NCBI GenBank assembly: GCA_900116485.1
Contig: FPAX01000005.1
Location: forward strand, 1-64,000
DNA length: 64,000 nt
Reading direction: 5' to 3'
From: Selenomonas sp. GACV-9
GTDB lineage: Bacteria; Bacillota; Negativicutes; Selenomonadales; Selenomonadaceae
The translations under genes and the position numbers were made by a program. How positions within the stretch are numbered: position 1 is the first letter of the stretch; each line of letters starts with the position of its first letter. The notes under the pieces were generated by a model. The model made no database searches, was not told where the DNA came from, and saw only the letters and a program-made list of their open reading frames with translations. Shown here piece by piece: positions 53,564 to 62,800 of this stretch.

Positions 53564-53775
53564 TAATCCACATAAATCACAAGGTTATCCCCAAAACCAT
53601 CCGCTTATCCACACGATTGTGGATAAAAATGTGGATAACCCCACCGTTTTCGTCAATATACTGCTTATATTCTACGATTATTTCCGCTTTCCTGCAATAT
53701 AAAAGCCATTGTACTGACATCTAATACCAGTACAATGGCTGATTCCCGAGGTTATACACACAGCTTTGTGGATAA
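53564..53775. promoter_or_regulatory. DnaA-box cluster 1
   Basis: Four perfect TTATCCACA boxes: plus at 53605–53613, minus at 53618–53626, 53630–53638 and 53767–53775. There is one TTATACACA (53752–53760) and two boxes one base off (53564–53572, 53585–53593); another near-box overlaps the helicase start (53535–53543). Three perfect boxes lie within 34 bases. The cluster fills the space upstream of the helicase gene and around the terminator of the RelA-like gene. No dnaA, dnaN or strand switch of genes accompanies it, so this looks like a DnaA-binding or titration site rather than a clear oriC. Confidence 0.75.
53700..53740 (-). terminator. Terminator of the RelA-like gene
   Basis: AGCCATTGTACTG (53704–53716) with CAGTACAATGGCT (53728–53740), followed on the minus strand by TTTTAT. 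Confidence 0.85.
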
Positions 53776-54609
53776 CTATGCTGCTTTCTTGATCTGCATC
53801 GGCCAGGTTACCGTCTCAGCTCCGTCAGGAGCTATGACCTGCGCATTGTAGGCCAGGCTGTCGCGCGTTGCCGCCTCGACCTCGGCAGGCGTTGACGCCG
53901 GATTGCGGCGAATCTCATAGACCTCATGGGAGGCCTGCTTGATGGCATACGACTGCGCCGTATGGAACTGCAGCTCCACGCGTACGCCCTGCGGGCTCAT
54001 GAGCTGGGCATTGATGCCCTGATAGAACTTGCCGCCCCAGGCATTGCGGAACTTCGTCACCCGATAGCCCTTAGCAGTCAGCTGCTCGAGTGTCTGAGGC
54101 ACACACTCACTGTAATCTGACGGATCAAATACCAGTGTATAGCGCAGCACATCACTGATGGCGGCTGCCGCTGCCGGCAAGGGCACATTGTCGCTCTCGG
54201 CATCAGCAAGGATCTTGCGGGCTAAGCTGCTGGAATCCTTGAACCGGTTATCAAGGCCTGCAAGCTGCGCACCATCCTGGGCCAGGCTCTGCATCTGCTC
54301 CGTTATGGCAGGCTCTGCCTCCCGGGCCTTGGCCAGAAGCTCTGCCGCCAGCACATCGGCCTGACGGCGGCGGCTCTGGCGGCTGCTGCCCTGCTGCCGC
54401 TCATCCACAAGATCGGCCAGCTCGACTACCGCAGCCAGAGATTCATCTTCGGCCAACGGCGAAGCCAGCGCCTGCGTCAGATGGACTGGCGCGAGCACCG
54501 CCAGCATCAGCATGACCGAAGCCGTAATCGTCCGCACCGCCCAGCCAGCCTTGAGCAGGTTGCGGGCATCATAGCGCGATAGGTTTATATTTTCCATAAG
54601 TCTATTCAT
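53776..54609 (-). CDS. Exported/membrane-anchored RelA/SpoT-fold nucleotidyltransferase-like protein
   Basis: A 277-aa protein with one hydrophobic segment (~22–48: AVRTITASVMLMLAVLAPV), a basic linker and a C-terminal domain of the RelA/SpoT nucleotidyltransferase type. The motif set is intact: NRFKDSSSLARK (R122, K124, S126, K132), ISDVLRYTLVF (D153, R156), YQGINAQLMSPQG and VELQFHT (E212, H216), then KQASHEVYEIRR. The closest pattern I know is the toxin-type RelA domain at the ends of actinobacterial polymorphic toxins, not housekeeping Rel. Export points to an effector or envelope role. GGAGG is eight bases before ATG 54609. No immunity gene is obvious. Confidence 0.78.
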   Translation of the reverse strand: MNRLMENINLSRYDARNLLKAGWAVRTITASVMLMLAVLAPVHLTQALASPLAEDESLAAVVELADLVDERQQGSSRQSRRRQADVLAAELLAKAREAEPAITEQMQSLAQDGAQLAGLDNRFKDSSSLARKILADAESDNVPLPAAAAAISDVLRYTLVFDPSDYSECVPQTLEQLTAKGYRVTKFRNAWGGKFYQGINAQLMSPQGVRVELQFHTAQSYAIKQASHEVYEIRRNPASTPAEVEAATRDSLAYNAQVIAPDGAETVTWPMQIKKAA

Positions 54610-54719
54610 ATCTTCTACCTCCAAACCACTTTATCCTGGTTTTCTCGGTTTCAACTTACGAATCTGATTATATGATAAGAATCTTGAAAGAATATGATTG
54701 ACTATGAAAACTAAATGAA

Positions 54720-55712
54720 TCAGTATTTATCGAACCATGCCTGGATGGCTGCCGTTTCCTTTGTCTGCAGCAGTGCCAGCTGCAGCAGGATGCGGGCTTT
54801 CTGCGGATTGAGTCCCTGACTGTAGAGGATATGGGCTGCATCATACGACGCTTCAGCCGGCGTCACATTGCCTGCGTAGCCGCGCGTGCTGCGCACGACA
54901 GCAACCCCCTTGTCTACGGCAGCCGCCAGTTTCTGCTCGACAGGTGCCGGCAGGCTGCCGTTGCCCATGCCGGCATAGATGATGCCCTTGGCACCAGCAT
55001 TCACAGCCGCGTCGACAAGCAAGCCATCGTCGCCAGCATAGCCATAAAGGATACGAACATCGGGCAGCTGCTGCAGATTCTCACTGAGCTTCAAGCTCGC
55101 AGCCAGATGCGTATAGCGGCTGCGACGGCTGAACTTCACGACACCATCGTCGATGGATCCAAGCGCGCCGCCATTGGGGGACTGGAAGGTCTGCACGGAG
55201 GTCGTATGGGACTTCGTGACGTCGTGGGCCCCGTCAATCTGATTGTTCGTGACCACAAGTACCCCCTGATCACGGGCCTCGTCACTTACCGCTACGCGCA
55301 CGGCATCGAGCAGGTTCAGCGGGCCGTCGGCACTGATAGCCGTCGCCGGACGCATGGCTCCCGTCAGCACGATGGGCTTATCCGTGCAGGCCAACAGGCT
55401 CAGCAGATAGGCCGTCTCTTCCATCGTATCCGTGCCATGTGTGATGACGATGCCATCCACACCCTCAAAGGCCAGCAGCTCATTGCAGCGGCGTGCAAGC
55501 TTGAGCTGCACCGCCTGCGTCATGTCCTTGCTGTCGATGGCTGCGATCTGCTCACCAGACACCTCTGCAATCTTGCGGATTTCCGGCACCGCAGCCAGCA
55601 GCGTCTCGATGCCGATGGCCCCGGCCTGGTAGCCCGTCGTTGCCGTATCCGATTCGGCACTGCCAGCAATCGTCCCGCCTGTCGCCAGTACATAGATCTT
55701 CTTCACGTTCAT
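54720..55712 (-). CDS. ansA: L-asparaginase, type II-like but without signal peptide
   Basis: Hydrolyses asparagine to aspartate and ammonia. The 330-aa enzyme shows both threonine motifs: VLATGGTIAGSAES (first catalytic Thr) and GIVITHGTDTMEETAYLL (TDT), plus VLTGAMRPATAISADGPLNL and the C-terminal SYDAAHILYSQGLNPQKARILL. The body resembles type II enzymes, yet the N-terminus begins MNVKKIYVLATGG with no export signal, so it should act in the cytoplasm. It overlaps the HAD gene by four bases and forms an operon with it. Confidence 0.93.
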   Translation of the reverse strand: MNVKKIYVLATGGTIAGSAESDTATTGYQAGAIGIETLLAAVPEIRKIAEVSGEQIAAIDSKDMTQAVQLKLARRCNELLAFEGVDGIVITHGTDTMEETAYLLSLLACTDKPIVLTGAMRPATAISADGPLNLLDAVRVAVSDEARDQGVLVVTNNQIDGAHDVTKSHTTSVQTFQSPNGGALGSIDDGVVKFSRRSRYTHLAASLKLSENLQQLPDVRILYGYAGDDGLLVDAAVNAGAKGIIYAGMGNGSLPAPVEQKLAAAVDKGVAVVRSTRGYAGNVTPAEASYDAAHILYSQGLNPQKARILLQLALLQTKETAAIQAWFDKY

Positions 55713-56551
55713 TCCTCCCCGCCGTCAATCACATGCTCGATAATCCAGGGCATCAGATGCTCTTCAACCGTACAGCCTATGACATCAGCTGCCGCCTTGG
55801 TCATTTCATGCGCATTGCCCGAGGCCACGCCAACATCCGCCAGCTGCAGCATCTCATTGTCGTTGAGGAAATCACCAGCCGCAATGATGCGATAGCCCTG
55901 CCACTCCGGCAGCTTGCGGATCTCCTCGACCATCGTGCCCTTCGACACTCCTGCCGCCACGAACTCATAGTAATTGATTTCCGAGTAGAAACTGTTGCTG
56001 AGCACGTCGACACCCATCTGCTTGGCCAGGCGCTCCAGCCGATGCAGCACAGCTGGCTCAGCATTGACAAAGAACTTGAGCCACGGCGTCTTTTCCGTAT
56101 CGGTAAGCTTGTCCAGCGCACAGTGTTCATACTTATAGTATTCAAACGGCAGACGCGGATCATCGTATTTTTCCTCACTGATGATATGGCAATTGTCTGC
56201 CGTGTAGACCTCGATGCAGGCATGCGGGAACGACTGCTGGCAGGCCGCCGCAAACCGTGGCCAGATATCCTTCGCGTCCCCTGCAGGCAGCGGCCGCGTC
56301 GCCAGCACTTCCTGCTGCTGCCAGTCATAGAGCATCGAACCATTGAAGAAGATGCTCGGGGCATTGATGGGCAGGTCCCCCACATAGCCAGCAGCAGCCT
56401 CCGGCGTGCGGCCCGTCGCGATGCCAAACCGGCCGCCACCGGCCACAAAACGCCGCAGGGCCTCCTTGTTCTCCTCTGAAATAACTCCGCCGCGCGGAAT
56501 CAAAGTACCGTCCAAATCACTGATGATCAGGGTATTTTCATAGGCGCTCAC
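55709..56551 (-). CDS. HAD-family Cof-type phosphatase
   Basis: A 280-aa HAD IIB (Cof/YbiV-like) hydrolase: motif I IISDLDGTLIPRGG, motif II FFNGSMLYD, motif III around SKGTMVEEIRKL and motif IV AAGDFLNDNEMLQLADVGVASGNA. Such enzymes dephosphorylate sugar phosphates or flavin and B6 phosphates; the substrate is not predictable. It precedes ansA in the same transcript. Confidence 0.9.
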   Translation of the reverse strand: MSAYENTLIISDLDGTLIPRGGVISEENKEALRRFVAGGGRFGIATGRTPEAAAGYVGDLPINAPSIFFNGSMLYDWQQQEVLATRPLPAGDAKDIWPRFAAACQQSFPHACIEVYTADNCHIISEEKYDDPRLPFEYYKYEHCALDKLTDTEKTPWLKFFVNAEPAVLHRLERLAKQMGVDVLSNSFYSEINYYEFVAAGVSKGTMVEEIRKLPEWQGYRIIAAGDFLNDNEMLQLADVGVASGNAHEMTKAAADVIGCTVEEHLMPWIIEHVIDGGEE

Positions 56552-56599
56552 GCTAATTCCTCCTCTGCCGATTCACATATCCTCACTAAAATATAGCAC

Positions 56600-56639
56600 A
56601 AAAAACGCCAGGCTGACTAGTCAAAAACCTGTCAGCCTG
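56600..56639 (-). terminator. Terminator of ygbA
   Basis: CAGGCTGAC (56609–56617) with GTCAGCCTG (56631–56639) and six T on the minus strand. Confidence 0.85.
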
Positions 56640-56647
56640 ACAAACAC

Positions 56648-57004
56648 TCAGCGTATCTTCTCTTGTTTGCGCAGACCATGGCGCGTCCGCCACTGGATCA
56701 GGATATGGCGCAAAGCCATGATGGGATGATGCAGCAGCATGCGCGGGCCGCCATAGCGCATGATCTCCTGGATAAGCGCCTGCTCTGGCCTTGCATAGCA
56801 GTGAATCGGACAGACACTGCAAAAGGTCTTCACCGCCATGCGTGGGCATTTGCCGATGCGCACATCGGCATAGTCAGCCAGCGCCTGGCAGTCGGGGCAA
56901 AGGTCAGCTCCCGGCAGGCGCCGATGCTTATGTCCCCGGCAGTATATCTTCATGATTTCCCGCACCGTCTCCCGTTCCTCACGGCGCTTACGCTCTACAT
57001 CCAT
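56648..57004 (-). CDS. ygbA: YgbA-family nitrous-oxide/nitrosative-stress-associated protein
   Basis: A 118-aa Cys-rich protein of the family annotated as nitrous-oxide-stimulated promoter protein. Cys residues lie in ADLCPDCQALADYADVRIGKCP and KTFCSVCPIHCYARPEQ, followed by IMRYGGPRMLLHHPIMALRH. In enterobacteria ygbA belongs to the NsrR nitric-oxide regulon. Here it stands between DnaA-box cluster 2 and nar, fitting defence against nitric oxide made during nitrate respiration. ATG 57004 has AGGAG seven bases upstream; the longer frame runs into the DnaA boxes. Confidence 0.85.
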   Translation of the reverse strand: MDVERKRREERETVREIMKIYCRGHKHRRLPGADLCPDCQALADYADVRIGKCPRMAVKTFCSVCPIHCYARPEQALIQEIMRYGGPRMLLHHPIMALRHILIQWRTRHGLRKQEKIR

Positions 57005-57053
57005 AATGATGCTCCTTCCGCATTGTCTCTTATTCCAGTTTAACACAGACAAG

Positions 57054-57172
57054 TTATCCACACGATAACATTTGTTACCTGTATTTCCTGTGGATAATTG
57101 TGGATAAACTTGTGATTTCCTAACAGGTTATCCACAAAAATATCGGTTAATACACAAGTATGCTGTGGATAT
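57054..57172. promoter_or_regulatory. DnaA-box cluster 2
   Basis: Four perfect TTATCCACA boxes in 83 bases: plus at 57054–57062 and 57128–57136, minus at 57089–57097 and 57099–57107 (10 bases apart), plus a one-mismatch box at 57164–57172. It is upstream of ygbA and after the nar terminator, 3.3 kb from cluster 1. Confidence 0.75.
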
Positions 57173-57185
57173 CTGCCATAAACAG

Positions 57186-57207
57186 AAAAACCTCCCACAA
57201 AGGGAGG
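57186..57207 (-). terminator. Terminator of narGHJI
   Basis: CCTCCC (57191–57196) with GGGAGG (57202–57207), followed on the minus strand by TTTTT. Confidence 0.7.
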
Positions 57208-57245
57208 GCTTTCTGCTTGTGTATGTAAGAAGTTCAAAAAGGGGA

Positions 57246-57911
57246 TTACTTCCTCCGGTAGATGATATCCCGCCGAAGGAAATACTCAAACGGCAAGCTC
57301 AGACAATGAACAAGCCGCGTAAATGGGAAGACGATGGCTACGACCATCCCCATGAAGACATGGAACTGGAACATAACCGGCACGTCCGCCATCAGACGGA
57401 CGTCGGGCTGCAGCATCAAGACTGAGCGAAACCAGGGGGAAATGGTCTCGCGGTAGTCAAATGCACCCGGTATATTCTGAATCGTCGCCGCCGTGCCTGA
57501 CACCAGCGTCAGCAGCAGTGCGAGATACAGCCATCTATCCATGCTGCTCGTATTGACCGCCAGCCGGGCACTGCCCGCAAACCGGCGTTTCAAGAGCAAC
57601 AAGAAACCACCCAGGAACAGGATTGCGGCGGGAATGCCGCCCGCCAGCGCTATCATGTGGTAAGCATGCTCATTAGTACCTGCGGCCTCGGTCACGAACT
57701 TTGGCACGCAGATACCAACGAAATGACCGCCCAAGGCCATGAACAAACCAACATGAAAGAAATTGTTAGCCCATTCAAGATCTCTTTTGGCCAAGAACTC
57801 ACTTGATTTCGTCGTCCAGCCACGCTCAAAGTAAACGTAGCGGATTATCGTACCGCCAATAAGCATCGTCAGGGCAATATAGGGCAATACACCATACAAA
57901 AAGGTATTCAC
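57246..57911 (-). CDS. narI: Respiratory nitrate reductase gamma subunit (cytochrome b)
   Basis: Membrane subunit (221 aa) with five helices that takes electrons from menaquinol. Four histidines are placed as haem ligands: NNFFHVGLF and GGHFVG in helix 2, FQFHVFMG and RLVHCLSLP near the end. N-terminal helix MNTFLYGVLPYIALTMLIGG. Its start overlaps the narJ stop by four bases. Confidence 0.94.
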   Translation of the reverse strand: MNTFLYGVLPYIALTMLIGGTIIRYVYFERGWTTKSSEFLAKRDLEWANNFFHVGLFMALGGHFVGICVPKFVTEAAGTNEHAYHMIALAGGIPAAILFLGGFLLLLKRRFAGSARLAVNTSSMDRWLYLALLLTLVSGTAATIQNIPGAFDYRETISPWFRSVLMLQPDVRLMADVPVMFQFHVFMGMVVAIVFPFTRLVHCLSLPFEYFLRRDIIYRRK

Positions 57912-58438
57912 GCGCTCTCCCCCTCCAATCCATCAGTCTCCGTCAAGATAACATCAAGCAGGAAGGTATGCGCAAGCTTGGCCTCGACAAAACGCTGGCG
58001 CAAGAGCTCAAGCTTTGGCCTTGCCATCACTAGCACCACCTTGGCCTTATCACTGGAAAGCGCCGCGGTAAGTTCCAGGATGGCCGGCAGGAAATCCGGC
58101 AGCTCTTTATTGGTATCAAAACCATTATCGAGAAACAGGTTCTTGAACTCCAGCATCTCACGCGCCTGCTTGCCAAAGTCGGTGCGGTCATGCATCGTCA
58201 GATAGAGATTGGTATTGGCCGAGAATTCAAAGACACGTACATAGAGTTCTTCATACTCGCGGCGCCCCATCAGCTGTATATAATTGATAGTCTCCAGCAG
58301 AACCATGCGATTCTGCTGATTTTTCAGCTTTTCCGCCGCCTGACGGGCCTCGCTTAACGTGTCCCACCAGCCTTCATCGGGATAGCCAAACAGATAGGCC
58401 ACCAGCGACAGGGTCTCTTTATATTCCTGTATGCGCAT
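57908..58438 (-). CDS. narJ: Nitrate reductase molybdenum cofactor assembly chaperone
   Basis: A 176-aa TorD/NarJ-type chaperone needed to load the Mo cofactor into NarG. NarJ features include LVAYLFGYPDEGWWDTL, YVRVFEFSANTNLYLTMHDRTDFGKQAREMLEFKNLFLDNGF and ELPDFLPAILEL. ATG 58438 is one base past the narH stop; the longer upstream frame overlaps narH and is dismissed. Confidence 0.93.
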   Translation of the reverse strand: MRIQEYKETLSLVAYLFGYPDEGWWDTLSEARQAAEKLKNQQNRMVLLETINYIQLMGRREYEELYVRVFEFSANTNLYLTMHDRTDFGKQAREMLEFKNLFLDNGFDTNKELPDFLPAILELTAALSSDKAKVVLVMARPKLELLRQRFVEAKLAHTFLLDVILTETDGLEGESA

Positions 58439-58439
58439 C

Positions 58440-59858
58440 TTAGCACCCCCCGGGGCAAGCATAGCCGCAGCTGCCTTGCAATTCATGTAATTTTCCCTGC
58501 GATTCTTCCTGGATTCCAGCAGGAATGTTGAAACGCTCTTTATACTTGGCAATACCCATAAGACGGTACATCGCTTTATACGTATCAACATGATCCGCTA
58601 AGCGCTGCGGCAGTTTGTCGCCAGTCGTCTCGGCACGCATCACGAGGCGCATGTCGAGCAGGCGCTGCAAGGCCCCTGCAACCACCTGCGTATTGCCGGC
58701 CCCGAACATCTCCGCCAGATACGCCAACGGTATGCGCATATCCTCCACCTCGGGCAGATAGACATCGGCCTCGACGCGACGCGTGATGGGCGAAAGTGGC
58801 GGCACATACCAGACCATCGGCAGGGTGCGGTACTCCGCATGCAGCGGCAGAGCCACCTGCCATTCCTTGACCAGCTTGTAGACCGGCGAATCCTGCGCAG
58901 CCTTGAGCCAGTTCTCTGGAATGCCCTCTTTGCGGGCTGCCGCCAGAACCTCTGGGTCGTGCGGGTCCATGATGATATCCAGCACACTGTGATAGATCTG
59001 GCCCTTGTCCGGCGTTGCCGCCGCTTCCTTGACCTTGTCCATATCATAGAGCAGGACGCCCATATAGCGCAGGCGGCCGACACAGGTATCTGCACAGACC
59101 GTCGGCAGGCCGTTTTCCAGACGCGGGAAGCAGAAGATGCACTTCTCAGCCTTATTGGTCTTCCAGTTGAAATAGACTTTCTTATACGGGCAGGCGGGAA
59201 TGCAATGGCGCCAGCCACGGCAGCCGTCCTGCGAGACGAGCACGACACCGTCTTCCTCGCGCTTGTAGATAGCCCCCGACGGACAGGCCGCCACACAGGC
59301 TGGATTGAGGCAATGGTTGCAGACACGCGGCAGATATTTCATGAACAGATCATGGAACTCCAACGCGATATCGCTGCCCATGTTCCTGAGATTGACATCC
59401 TGGCGTGCCGACTGCCCATCAGCCAGATCGTCCTCCCAGTTCGGGCCCCATTTTATCTCCATGCGCTGCTGGGTGATCAGCGAACGCGGACGGGCAATCG
59501 GCTGATGGTTCTTGCGCTTGGAATTTATCAGCGTCTCATAGTCATAGGTCCACGGCTCATAATAGTCGTCAAGCTCTGGCTGGTTGGGATGATAGAACAA
59601 CTTGGCCATGCGCGTGAGCTTGGCGCCCGAGCGCAGGCGCAGCTTGCCATTCTTGAGCTCCCAGCCGCCCTGCCATTTGTCCTGATCCTCCCAACGCTTC
59701 GGATAGCCGATGCCCGGCTTGGTCTCGACGTTGTTGAAATACATGTATTCCGCACCTTCGCGGTTGGTCCAGACGTTCTTGCAGGTGATGGAGCACGTAT
59801 GGCAGCCAATGCACTTGTCAAGATTCATGACCATGGAAATCTGGGCTTTAATCTTCAA
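58440..59858 (-). CDS. narH: Respiratory nitrate reductase beta subunit
   Basis: Iron-sulfur subunit (472 aa) with four cluster motifs: CIGCHTCSITCKNVW, CNHCLNPACVAACP, CRGWRHCIPACPYKK (Trp for Cys, giving a 3Fe-4S cluster as in other NarH) and CIFCFPRLENGLPTVCADTC. It carries electrons from NarI to NarG. The C-terminus ends with an unusual CGYACPGGC. It overlaps the narG stop by 11 bases. Confidence 0.95.
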   Translation of the reverse strand: MKIKAQISMVMNLDKCIGCHTCSITCKNVWTNREGAEYMYFNNVETKPGIGYPKRWEDQDKWQGGWELKNGKLRLRSGAKLTRMAKLFYHPNQPELDDYYEPWTYDYETLINSKRKNHQPIARPRSLITQQRMEIKWGPNWEDDLADGQSARQDVNLRNMGSDIALEFHDLFMKYLPRVCNHCLNPACVAACPSGAIYKREEDGVVLVSQDGCRGWRHCIPACPYKKVYFNWKTNKAEKCIFCFPRLENGLPTVCADTCVGRLRYMGVLLYDMDKVKEAAATPDKGQIYHSVLDIIMDPHDPEVLAAARKEGIPENWLKAAQDSPVYKLVKEWQVALPLHAEYRTLPMVWYVPPLSPITRRVEADVYLPEVEDMRIPLAYLAEMFGAGNTQVVAGALQRLLDMRLVMRAETTGDKLPQRLADHVDTYKAMYRLMGIAKYKERFNIPAGIQEESQGKLHELQGSCGYACPGGC

Positions 59859-62800
59859 GCCAATCTACCTCCTCCATCTTGCGCGCTACCACATACATGT
59901 CGCGCTGGTTGCCCGTCGGGCCGTAATAATTGAATCCATAGCTGAGCTGGCCATAGCCGCCGATCATATGGGTCGGCTTCATATGGATGCGCGTCGGCGT
60001 GTTGTGCGTACCACCGCGGGTGCCCGAAATCTTCGAACCCGGCACATTGATGTGACGATCCTGCGCATGGTGCATGTAGACGACACCACGCGGCAGACGC
60101 GGCGAAACCACAGCCCTTGAGGCCACGACGCCATTGTGGTTGTATAGTTCCACCCAGTCGTTGTCCTTGACGCCGATCTCCGCCGCATCCTTTTCGCTCA
60201 GCCAGACCGTCTGGCCGCCGCGGAACAGCGTCAGCAGCTGCTGGCTGTCAAAGTACATCGAATGGGTACTCCACTTGTTATGCGGCGTCAGGTATTTCAG
60301 TGTGATTTCCTTCGCACCGCCGAGCTTGCTCTTTATCGGCAGGTAGTCGAGAATCGGCTTGTAGGTCGCCATCGTCTCGCCAGCCTCACGCATCATCTCG
60401 TGGTCAAGGAAGAAGGACTGGCGGCCCGTCACCGTACGGAACGGCACGAGCTCCTCGACATTCGTCGTGAACGGCGTATAGCGGCGGTTCTGATTGCTGC
60501 CCGTAAACGTCGGGCTTGTAATCGTCTCCTTAGGCTGGACAGCTACCTGTTCAAAGGTAAACCGCTCATGCTCACGGTCCTTGGCCAGCCGCGTGAGATT
60601 TTTTACGCCGGTCTTTTCCTCCAGCGCTGTCCAGGCCTTGACGGCCACCTTGCCGTTGGTCGTCGTCGACAAGCCCATGACTGCATCAGCGGCCTGCTTG
60701 GCATCAAAGATGCTCGGCATGCCATAGGAAATATAGTCCTTATTCGTTATCGTGCCATTGCGCTTGGCGATTTCTGCGTACTCCTCACGGGAATCCCACG
60801 CAAAGTTCAGCGAGCCCATCGTCTCGGAAACACCAGGCCCCAGCGCAATCCACTTCTCGTAAATCTTCGTGAAGTCAATCTCGGTCTCGATGAGATTCGG
60901 CATGGTCTTGCCCGGCACCGGCTCACACTCGCCCTTGCTCCAGTCACGGATCTCGCCCGCAGGCTGCGCGCACTCGCCCTCGCTGTCATGCTGGATAGGC
61001 ATGGCTACAACATCGCGATACGGTTTGAGTTCTGCCTCCTTGGCGACCTCCGATACCTTCTTGGCCAGCGTCTTGAAGATTTCCCAGTCGGTCTTGGCCT
61101 CCCAGAGCGGGTCGACAGCTGCCTGGAACGGATGCACAAACGGATGCATATCCGTCGATGACAGGTCATCCTTCTCATACCAGGTAGCCGTCGGCAGGAC
61201 GACATCGGCATAGAGCGCAGAGCTGGCCATGCGGAAGTCCAGATCGATAAGCAGGTCGAGTTTGCCACTGCCCGCACCGCTGGGCTTCCCTGTTTCTTCC
61301 TCGGAGCGCCAATTGATTTCCGTCGGGCGCGTCGCGCCCTCCTCTTCAGCAAACAAACCATTTTTCGTACCCAAGAGATACTTCAGGAAGAACTCATGGC
61401 CTTTAGCCGACGAACCAATGAGATTGTTGCGCCAGATAAAGAGGTTGCGCGGGAAGTTCGCCGGATCATCGGGATCTTCGACCGCAAACTTCAGCGTCTT
61501 GTCCTTGAGGCTGTCGACGATGTACTTCTTGACATCCTTCCCAGCCTTACACGCCTCATCATGCAGCTGCTGGCCGCCCTTGTTGAAGGTCGGGTACGAC
61601 GGCAGCCAGCCCATGCGGGCCGCCAGTACGTTGTAGTCACCAGCATGGCGGTAGCGCGGCTTACAAAGCGGACTTGTCAGATCCGCATAGTCCACCTCAT
61701 CGCTGCGCCACTGGTCAGTCGCGAAATAGAAAAAGGACGTGCTGTTCTGCAGCCGTGGCGGTTTCTTCCAGTCAAGCCCCGTCATGATGCGCTGCCAGCC
61801 CTCGGCCGGGCGCAGCTTCTCCTGGCCGACATAGTGTGCCCAGCCGCCGCCATTGCGGCCCTCAGCGCCCACGAAAAGCAAGAGGTTCAGTATCGTGCGG
61901 TAAACCACATCGGCATGGAACCAATGATTGATACCACCGCCCATGATGACCATGGTCTTGCCCTTGGTCTTGATGGAGTTATCAGCAAACTCACGTGCCG
62001 TATGGATAACGGTATCCATCGGCACTCCCGTATACTTCTCCTGCCATTTCGGCGTATAGGGAACATCATCATCATAAGAGCGGGCCACCTGACCGCCAAT
62101 ACCGCGGTCAATCGCATAGTTGGCCAGCGTAAGGTCATAGACCGTCGTGACCAGAACTTCGCCCGCTTCCGTCTTGACCCGCTTCACCGGGACGCTGCGC
62201 GTAAGCACACGGCTCTCGCGCTCATTGCCGAAATACGGCAGCTCGATCTCGACGACCTCATCCATGCAGCCAAGCACCGACAGCTGTGGCGTGATCTTCG
62301 CACCAGTATCGCTGTCCTCTTCGCGCAGGTTCCACTTATCCGTACGATCCCAGCGGTCACCCATCGTGCCATTCGGGATGACGAGCCGCCCCGTCTTCTC
62401 GTCGATGACATAATGCTTGAACTCGGCATGTTTCTCGTTGCGGCCAAAATCCTTGGCATTGAGCAGCCTGTCGGTATCGTATTTACCATCCTCACGCTGC
62501 ACGAGCCGCACGAGGAACGGGAAATCCGTGTAGCGCCGCGTATAATCCACGAAGAAATCACAGGGCTCGCCCCAATAATATTCATTGAGGATGACATGGC
62601 CCATCGCCATGGCCAGCGCCGCGTCACTGCCTACCTTGAGGGAGATCCAGGTATCGGCTACCGTCGTCGACTCGGCATAGTCCGGCGCAATCGAGACCAC
62701 CTTCGTACCCTTGTAGCGGGCTTCGGTCAGGAAATGCGCATCAGGCGTGCGCGTCAGCGGCACATTCGAGCCCCAGGTGATGATATAGCCTGCATTGTAC

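Noticed and set aside
53564..57172. Chromosomal origin of replication (oriC)
   Set aside because: DnaA boxes are abundant, but dnaA, dnaN, rpmH or gyr genes are absent and gene direction does not change across the region; kept as DnaA-binding clusters only.
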